From contig CABUMZ010000077.1 of the NCBI GenBank assembly GCA_902492825.1, positions 1 through 9,182 on the forward strand: a DNA stretch of 9,182 nucleotides, given 5' to 3'. Shown here piece by piece: positions 4,907 through 9,182 of the stretch. The position numbers and the translations under genes are program-made. Position 1 is the stretch's first letter. Each line of letters starts with the position of its first letter. Under the pieces are notes generated by a model, which ran no database searches, was not told the origin of the DNA, and saw only the letters and a list, made by a program, of their open reading frames with translations. Source of the stretch: an uncultured Collinsella sp. (GTDB taxonomy: Bacteria; Actinomycetota; Coriobacteriia; Coriobacteriales; Coriobacteriaceae).

Positions 4907-5845
4907 ATGCCGACGTCGTTGACCGAACTTTTTTCGCCCGCCTGCCATTTGTGTCCGCGCCGTTGCGGTGCGGCGCGCGATGAGGGCGCGCGCGGCGTAT
5001 GCGGTGCTAACGACACGCTCAGGGTGGCCCGCGCGGCGCTTCATATGTGGGAGGAGCCGCCTATCTCGGGTGAGGCCGGTTCGGGCACGATCTTCTTTAG
5101 CGGCTGCTCGCTTAAATGTATCTACTGCCAGAACCACGAGATCTCGACCGGCAATTTTGGCCTTGAGATTTCGCCTGAGCGCCTGGTCGAGATTATGCTG
5201 GAGCTGCAGGACCAGGGTGCCAACAACATCAATTTGGTGACGGCGACGCACTATGCGCACCTGTTGCCTGCTGCGATCGCCGCGGCACGGACGCGCGGGC
5301 TGGTCATCCCGATCGTCTACAACACGAGTGGTTACGAGCGCGCGAGTGCCGTGGCGGCGCTGGGCGACCTGGTCGATGTGTGGCTCACCGACTTTAAATA
5401 TGCCGATGCCGGGCTTGCGCAGTCGCTTTCTCATATTAAGGACTATCCGCGCGTGGCCGTGTCGGGTCTGGCCCAGATGGCGCGCGAGATCGATCGCCGC
5501 GGGGGAGAGCTGGTGGACGAGGGCGGGCTCATGAAGCGCGGCATCATCGTGCGCCATCTGGTGCTGCCGGGACATGCAGACGATTCATGCCGCGTGCTGG
5601 ACCTGGTGTGGCAGACGGTGGGCGACGTGCCGATCTCGGTCATGAACCAGTACACGCCCAATGCGCTCATGCGAGAGCAGGGCGGCGACCTGGCGCGCGC
5701 CGTGACGCGCGAGGAGTACGAGCAGGTACTCGACCATGCCGACGACCTGGGCTTTACGACGATGTTTTGGCAAGAGGGCGGCGCGGTAGACGAGAGCTTT
5801 ACCCCAGCGTTCGACACCACCGGCGTCCTCACCAGCGCAAAGTAG
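4907..5845 (+). CDS. Radical SAM protein, PflX type (pyruvate formate-lyase activase-like, substrate unknown)
   Basis: The 312-residue protein carries the radical SAM motif C67-x3-C71-x2-C74 in FFSGCSLKCIYCQNHEIS, which binds the [4Fe-4S] cluster that cleaves S-adenosylmethionine to a 5'-deoxyadenosyl radical. In front of it is a second cysteine group, CHLCPRRC (13-20) with a further Cys at 32 in RGVCG. This N-terminal CxxCPRxCG...GxCG block plus the SGCxLxCxxCQN core is typical of the PflX-like family, often annotated as pyruvate formate-lyase activating enzyme homologue. True PflA lacks the N-terminal block, and no glycyl-radical enzyme is encoded nearby, so I would not call it PflA. A later segment, ISVMNQYTPN (243-252), is also family-typical. 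The start at ATG 4907 follows GGAG (4894-4897) by 9 bases; an in-frame TTG at 4892 would overlap this site. It is probably transcribed alone, since a hairpin follows. Confidence 0.87.
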   Translation: MPTSLTELFSPACHLCPRRCGAARDEGARGVCGANDTLRVARAALHMWEEPPISGEAGSGTIFFSGCSLKCIYCQNHEISTGNFGLEISPERLVEIMLELQDQGANNINLVTATHYAHLLPAAIAAARTRGLVIPIVYNTSGYERASAVAALGDLVDVWLTDFKYADAGLAQSLSHIKDYPRVAVSGLAQMAREIDRRGGELVDEGGLMKRGIIVRHLVLPGHADDSCRVLDLVWQTVGDVPISVMNQYTPNALMREQGGDLARAVTREEYEQVLDHADDLGFTTMFWQEGGAVDESFTPAFDTTGVLTSAK

Positions 5846-5849
5846 TGCG

Positions 5850-5896
5850 TTCGCCGATGATTTTTCTGGGACGGGGATTAAAAATCATCGAGCGAA
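5850..5896 (+). repeat. Long hairpin after the radical SAM gene
   Basis: TTCGC (5850-5854) pairs with GCGAA (5892-5896) and CGATGATTTTT (5855-5865) pairs with AAAAATCATCG (5880-5890), with one bulged A at 5891, giving 16 base pairs around a 14-base loop CTGGGACGGGGATT. It starts 4 bases after the stop codon. No T run follows the right arm, so it is not a textbook terminator. The AT-rich inner stem with a GGGACGGGG loop looks like a palindromic intergenic repeat unit. Confidence 0.6.
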
Positions 5897-5941
5897 TGGT
5901 AGTCAAAAAAGCCGCGCCCCAAAAAGACTGGTTATTGGGCG

Positions 5942-5969
5942 TTGACAGTTGGCGAGCCGTAGGTAAAAT
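5942..5969 (+). promoter_or_regulatory. Strong sigma70-type promoter for tRNA-Ala
   Basis: A perfect -35 TTGACA (5942-5947), a 16-base spacer and TAAAAT (5964-5969, 5 of 6 to consensus) lie just ahead of the tRNA. The start would fall around 5976-5977, a few bases before mature position 1, which is normal for a tRNA gene. It is the best promoter match in the window and may also feed the small membrane-protein gene downstream. Confidence 0.8.
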
Positions 5970-5982
5970 ATCGACTTGTCCT

Positions 5983-6055
5983 GGGGACGTAGCTCAGTTG
6001 GGAGAGCGCTGCCGTCGCATGGCAGAGGCCGAGGGTTCGACTCCCTTCGTCTCCA
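5983..6055 (+). tRNA. tRNA-Ala, anticodon CGC
   Basis: A complete 73-base cloverleaf is visible. The acceptor stem GGGGACG (5983-5989) pairs with CGTCTCC (6048-6054); the D arm is GCTC/GAGC (5992-5995, 6004-6007); the anticodon arm CTGCC/GGCAG (6009-6013, 6021-6025) encloses GTCGCAT with anticodon CGC at 6016-6018; the T arm GAGGG-TTCGACT-CCCTT runs 6031-6047; A6055 is the discriminator. The G3-U70 wobble pair (5985 with 6052), the main recognition element of alanyl-tRNA synthetase, supports Ala and agrees with the anticodon, which reads GCG. The 3' CCA is not encoded (CCC follows the discriminator), so it must be added after transcription. Confidence 0.97.
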
Positions 6056-6069
6056 CCCTTGGATTTGAT

Positions 6070-6101
6070 AAGCCGCTGACATTGTGTCGGCGGCTTTTTT
6101 T
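6070..6101 (+). terminator. Rho-independent terminator after tRNA-Ala
   Basis: AAGCCGCTGAC (6070-6080) pairs with GTCGGCGGCTT (6086-6096) through 11 positions with one G-U pair, around the loop ATTGT; an unbroken T run continues to 6101. It lies 14 bases after the tRNA and ends only 4 bases before the GAAAGGG ribosome binding site of the next gene. Confidence 0.9.
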
Positions 6102-6119
6102 AAAAGAAAGGGCTGTACC

Positions 6120-6578
6120 ATGGCCGAGCTTGAGTCCCAACCATTGTCCGACGAGGAGCGCGCTGAGTTGGAAGAGCTCCGCGCCGAGAAGGCCCGCCGC
6201 GAGGCTCGGGAAGAGGCCCGTCGCGAGCGTGAGGAGCTGGCTGCCCTGCGTGCCGAGCGTGCGAAGGCCGAGGAGGTCGCCGCGAACGCCGCATCCGCAT
6301 CGGCGCCCGCGCCTGCACCCAAGCCCGCTGCTGCGAAGCCTGCACCTGCCGCGCCCAAACCTCAGCCTAAAAAGGCCGCTCGTCCCAAGTCCGACGAGCC
6401 CAAGTCGAGCCGTGACGAGATGACCTTTGCCCAGCGCATGGTTACCTCCAAGGAGCCTACGGGCGAGAACGAGATCCCTGGCATGGCGCCGGCTCAAAAA
6501 ATCATCATTGTCCTTGCCCTCATCGCGTTTGTCATCTTTATGGGCTACACGATCCTGACCAGCATGGGCCTGCTCTAA
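6120..6578 (+). CDS. Small coiled-coil protein with C-terminal membrane anchor, function unknown
   Basis: I do not recognise this 152-residue protein. It has three parts: a strongly charged helix rich in Glu, Arg and Ala (about 8-55, with repeated EERAELEELRAEK-like heptads) that should form a coiled coil; an Ala/Pro/Lys linker (about 56-90) reminiscent of flexible spacers; and a conserved-looking stretch DEMTFAQRMVTS...NEIPGMAPAQK (99-127) leading into one hydrophobic segment IIIVLALIAFVIFMGYTIL (128-146) six residues from the end. There is no N-terminal signal, so the bulk should be cytoplasmic with the protein anchored by its tail. Start ATG 6120 is set by GAAAGGG (6106-6112), 7 bases upstream. 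The gene sits directly behind the tRNA terminator and has no separate promoter that I can see, so read-through from the tRNA promoter is likely. A weak hairpin CCGAT-TTGC-ATCGG (6579-6592) follows the stop. Confidence 0.8.
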   Translation: MAELESQPLSDEERAELEELRAEKARREAREEARREREELAALRAERAKAEEVAANAASASAPAPAPKPAAAKPAPAAPKPQPKKAARPKSDEPKSSRDEMTFAQRMVTSKEPTGENEIPGMAPAQKIIIVLALIAFVIFMGYTILTSMGLL

Positions 6579-6662
6579 CCGATTTGCATCGGGCGTCATG
6601 TCCGCATCCTCTGCTCTCGTCTAACCCTCAAATTCTGTACCACACATCCGAAAGGTCGCCCC

Positions 6663-8168
6663 ATGGCTTTGACCGACATCTCGCATCCCACCGACATTGC
6701 AATGCTCACCGATCTGTACGAGCTCACTATGGCCCAGGGCCTGTGGGAGAGCGGCAAGGCCAATGAGCAGGGTTGTTTTACCGCGTTTTACCGCGACCAT
6801 CCCTTTGGCAGCGCCTATGCCGTCATGTGCGGCACCGCCGAACTGCCCGAGCTGGTCGAGAATCTGCGCTTTACGCCCGAGGACATCGACTACCTCGCCT
6901 CGCTCCAGGCCCCTGCCGGCGGCGCGATGTTCAAACCTGGATTCCTCGACTACCTGCGCGATTTTCGTGCGCATGTAAACATCGACGCCGTGCCCGAGGG
7001 CGAGCTCGTCTTTCCGCGCGAGCCCATGGTGCGCGTCACCGGCCCCGCGCTGGAGTGCCAGCTGCTCGAGACGGCGCTGCTCAACATCGTCGGGTTCCAG
7101 ACGCTTGTCGCCACCAAGACGGCGCGCGTGGTGCTCGCCGCCGACGGTCGCCCCGTGGCGGAGTTTGGCCTGCGCCGAGCCCAGGGTCCCGATGGCGGCC
7201 TGGCCGTTGCGCGCGCGAGCTACGTTGCCGGCTGCTCCTCTACGTCCAATGTGCTCGCCGGCCGCCGCTACGGTATTCCCGTCTTTGGCACGCATGCGCA
7301 CAGCTGGGTGATGAGCTTCGATTCCGAGCTCGAGGCCTTCCGCGCATTTGCCAAGTCGAGCCCCAAGAACTGTACGCTGCTCATCGACACCTACGATGTA
7401 CGCGAGGGCTGCGAGCATGCCATTACGGTTGCCAAGGAGATGGAGGCGGTGGGCGAGCGCCTGTCGGCTATTCGCATCGACTCGGGCGACCTCGCCAAGC
7501 TGTCCAAGTATGTCCGCGGCCGTTTTGATGCTGAGGGCCTGCCCTATGTGGGGATCTCGGTTTCCAACGATCTTGATGAGTACACGATTCAGTCGCTGCT
7601 CGACCAGGGCGCGCCCATCGACAGCTTTGGCGTGGGTACCAAGCTCGCGACCTGCTATGACCAGCCGGCGCTGGGCGGCGTGTACAAGCTTTCCGCCCGC
7701 CGTGCGAGCGAGGCAGATCCATGGACGCCGGTGGTCAAGCTCTCCGAGCAGCCCTACAAGCGCACGATCCCGGGTGTGCAACGCGTGCGCCGTTATTACG
7801 ACGGCTTTGGCGGCCCGGTCTGCGACATGATCTACGACGAGGACCATCTGGCGGGGGAGGGCGCCGCGCGCGGCAATACCCTCGTGGCCGTGAATGATGC
7901 CGCCCTGGTGACTGACGTGTCCGAACTTGAGTATCGCGAGCTGCTGGTGCCGATCGTGCGCGATGGCAGTGCGGTGGCTCCGCGTGAGAGCATCCAGGAC
8001 GCGCGCGAGCGCTGTGCTTGGGCACTCGATCATCTGGACGCAGCTTTCAAGCGCTTCCTGTACCCGCAGACCTATGTGGTGGGCATGGAGCAGGGCCTGG
8101 CTCAGGTGCGCGACGAGCTCGTGCGCAAGAACATGGCCGCGGCCTCTGCCTTTCCCTGGGCTCACTAA
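6663..8168 (+). CDS. pncB: Nicotinate phosphoribosyltransferase
   Basis: This enzyme joins nicotinate to PRPP, with ATP hydrolysis, to form nicotinate mononucleotide, the entry step of the Preiss-Handler NAD salvage route in the cytoplasm. The 501-residue protein is of the long bacterial type. Clear motifs are the N-terminal LTDLYELTMAQG (15-26), EFGLRRAQGPDGG (167-179), GTHAHSWV (209-216), whose second His is the expected phosphorylated histidine, LLIDTYD (239-245), RIDSGDL (271-277) and the phosphate-binding SFGVGTKL (321-328). The start ATG at 6663 follows AAAGG (6651-6655) by 7 bases, and MALTDISHPTD leads straight into the conserved region. Only 84 bases separate it from the membrane-protein gene on the same strand, with no strong promoter or terminator between them, so the two could be cotranscribed. 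NAD synthetase or nicotinate-nucleotide adenylyltransferase genes are not in the window. Confidence 0.96.
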   Translation: MALTDISHPTDIAMLTDLYELTMAQGLWESGKANEQGCFTAFYRDHPFGSAYAVMCGTAELPELVENLRFTPEDIDYLASLQAPAGGAMFKPGFLDYLRDFRAHVNIDAVPEGELVFPREPMVRVTGPALECQLLETALLNIVGFQTLVATKTARVVLAADGRPVAEFGLRRAQGPDGGLAVARASYVAGCSSTSNVLAGRRYGIPVFGTHAHSWVMSFDSELEAFRAFAKSSPKNCTLLIDTYDVREGCEHAITVAKEMEAVGERLSAIRIDSGDLAKLSKYVRGRFDAEGLPYVGISVSNDLDEYTIQSLLDQGAPIDSFGVGTKLATCYDQPALGGVYKLSARRASEADPWTPVVKLSEQPYKRTIPGVQRVRRYYDGFGGPVCDMIYDEDHLAGEGAARGNTLVAVNDAALVTDVSELEYRELLVPIVRDGSAVAPRESIQDARERCAWALDHLDAAFKRFLYPQTYVVGMEQGLAQVRDELVRKNMAAASAFPWAH

Positions 8169-8175
8169 TTCCTTG

Positions 8176-8209
8176 GGCGGTAGGGGCGAGTCACGCTCCC
8201 TTGGCCGCC
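8176..8209 (+). terminator. Weak hairpin between pncB and proB
   Basis: GGCGG (8176-8180) can pair with CCGCC (8205-8209) and GGGGCG (8183-8188) with CGCTCC (8194-8199, one G-U), with an internal loop and the apical loop AGTCA. No T run follows, so it is at best a weak or rho-assisted stop, or an mRNA-stabilising structure. Confidence 0.3.
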
Positions 8210-8247
8210 AGCTCGGCCGTTCGCTGAACAGTTGATTGGTTTGACGT

Positions 8248-9182
8248 ATGACGACTTCTTATAAAACGATGGTGGTAAAGATCGGTTCGTCCACGGTGGT
8301 GGGTGCCGATGGCAAGGTCAACCGCGCCTTTATCGGCGGACTTGCCGATCAGGCCGCAGCGCTGCGCAAGCTCGGCTGGCGTCTGGTCGTGGTGAGCTCG
8401 GGCGCTATCGCCTGTGGCTATCCCGTGTTGGGTTTCGACCGCAAGCCGGTCGGCGACCTGCCGAGCCTGCAGGCCTGCGCCTCGGCCGGCCAGTGCATCA
8501 TCTCGTCGGCCTACGACGAGGAGTTCCATGCGCGCGACCTGCTCACCTCGCTCGTGCTGCTCACGCGCCACGATACGGCCCGCCGCACGTCCTACCTGCA
8601 CGCGCGCGACGCCCTGCTGCGCCTGGTTGAGCTGGGCGTGGTGCCGGTCGTCAACGAGAACGATACCGTCACCGTCGACGAGATCAAGTTTGGCGACAAC
8701 GACACGCTGGCGGCGCTTGTGAGCTGCCTGGTTTCTGCCGATCTGTGCGTGACGCTCTCGGACATCGATGGTCTCTATACTGCCAATCCGCATGAGGACC
8801 CCACGGCCGAGTTTGTTCCTGTCGTGCATAAGATCGATGCCAAGATTATCGCCTCGGCAGGCGATTCTTCGACTTCGGTGGGCACGGGCGGCATGATCAC
8901 CAAGATTCGCGCGAGCCGCATCCTGATGACGGCGGGTATTCAGAGCGTGATTTGCTCGGGTGAGGAGCCCGATGCGCTCGTGCGCCTCGCCCGCGGCGAG
9001 GGCGTGGGCACGCTGTTCGATCCGCCGGCGGAGCGTCTGGACATCGCACCCCGCAAGCTGTGGATCGCACTGGGCGACAAGGCGCATGGCTCGGTGACGG
9101 TTGATGATGGTGCTGCGAAGGCGCTGGTCAGCCGTGGCTCTTCCTTGCTTGCGGTGGGTATTCGCGAGGTCGATGGCCAGTT
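8248..9182 (+). CDS. proB: Glutamate 5-kinase, 3' end outside the window
   Basis: Glutamate 5-kinase phosphorylates glutamate with ATP to gamma-glutamyl phosphate, the first and usually proline-inhibited step of proline synthesis. The visible 311 residues cover the amino-acid-kinase domain and the beginning of the PUA domain; family members are about 370 residues, so roughly 60 are missing. Diagnostic segments are VVKIGSS (9-15) with the ATP-site Lys, VVSSGAIACG (48-57), PVVNENDTV (133-141), KFGDNDTLAA (147-156), LSDIDGLYTANP (170-181) and GTGGMITKI (212-220). The PUA part begins near RKLWIALGDKAHGSVTVDDGAAKAL (269-293). I chose the ATG at 8248, which gives the usual short lead before the first strand. 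No clear ribosome binding site precedes it; an ATG at 8269 has none either and would sit inside the first strand. A proA gene would be expected downstream but lies outside the window. Confidence 0.95.
   Translation, partial: MTTSYKTMVVKIGSSTVVGADGKVNRAFIGGLADQAAALRKLGWRLVVVSSGAIACGYPVLGFDRKPVGDLPSLQACASAGQCIISSAYDEEFHARDLLTSLVLLTRHDTARRTSYLHARDALLRLVELGVVPVVNENDTVTVDEIKFGDNDTLAALVSCLVSADLCVTLSDIDGLYTANPHEDPTAEFVPVVHKIDAKIIASAGDSSTSVGTGGMITKIRASRILMTAGIQSVICSGEEPDALVRLARGEGVGTLFDPPAERLDIAPRKLWIALGDKAHGSVTVDDGAAKALVSRGSSLLAVGIREVDGQ

Noticed and set aside
4907..5845. Calling the radical SAM gene pflA
   Set aside because: The extra N-terminal cysteine block and absence of any nearby glycyl-radical enzyme fit the PflX-type family of unknown substrate better.
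6621..8165. 514-codon - strand frame opposite pncB, and similar frames opposite degV, the radical SAM gene and proB (8191-9087)
   Set aside because: High-GC codon bias leaves the antisense frame open; the + strand genes have unmistakable family motifs and these frames have none.
1..9182. CRISPR array, prophage, insertion sequence or defence system
   Set aside because: No spaced direct-repeat array, transposase, integrase, nuclease or toxin-antitoxin gene is seen anywhere in the window.

Overview
The window looks like ordinary chromosome from a high-GC, Gram-positive-type gut actinobacterium, most likely of class Coriobacteriia (Collinsella-like). I base this on GC-rich codon third positions, AGGAG/GAAAGG-type ribosome binding sites, the gene complement, and the protein style. 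The taxonomic call is an inference; no 16S or other marker gene is present.

Layout, left to right. (1) Bases 1-213 are the tail of a probable MarR-type regulator on the + strand. It is followed by a degV fatty-acid-binding gene (333-1187) and a small single-domain O6-alkylguanine-DNA-alkyltransferase-like gene (1268-1588). The last gene is flanked by two inverted copies of a 35-bp palindromic repeat that also look like terminators. (2) Bases 1640-1960 hold no convincing protein gene. They hold three consecutive strong hairpins on the + strand, the last one terminator-like, which I read as a candidate small RNA with a CCUCCCC loop. The rho-independent terminator of trpS faces it from the other strand. 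(3) On the - strand lie tryptophanyl-tRNA synthetase trpS (3010 to 1961) and a WecA/TagO-type undecaprenyl-phosphate GlcNAc-1-phosphate transferase (4380 to 3181). (4) Bases 4399-4906 are non-coding. They hold a - strand promoter and palindrome in front of the transferase gene, a candidate structured RNA of about 180 nt on the - strand ending in a good terminator (4793 to 4611), and a + strand promoter for the next gene. (5) On the + strand follow a PflX-type radical SAM protein (4907-5845), a strong promoter with tRNA-Ala(CGC) (5983-6055) and its terminator, a small coiled-coil protein with a C-terminal membrane anchor (6120-6578), nicotinate phosphoribosyltransferase pncB (6663-8168), and glutamate 5-kinase proB, which runs off the right edge (8248-9182).

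The protein genes are mostly housekeeping: lipid handling, DNA alkylation repair, tRNA charging, initiation of cell-wall glycopolymer synthesis, NAD salvage and proline synthesis. They do not form one pathway. I see no phage, insertion sequence, toxin-antitoxin, CRISPR or defence module. The parts most worth a second look are the two non-coding stretches (1717-1855 and 4611-4793), the inverted repeat pair around the alkyltransferase gene, and the ATL-like alkyltransferase that keeps its active-site cysteine.
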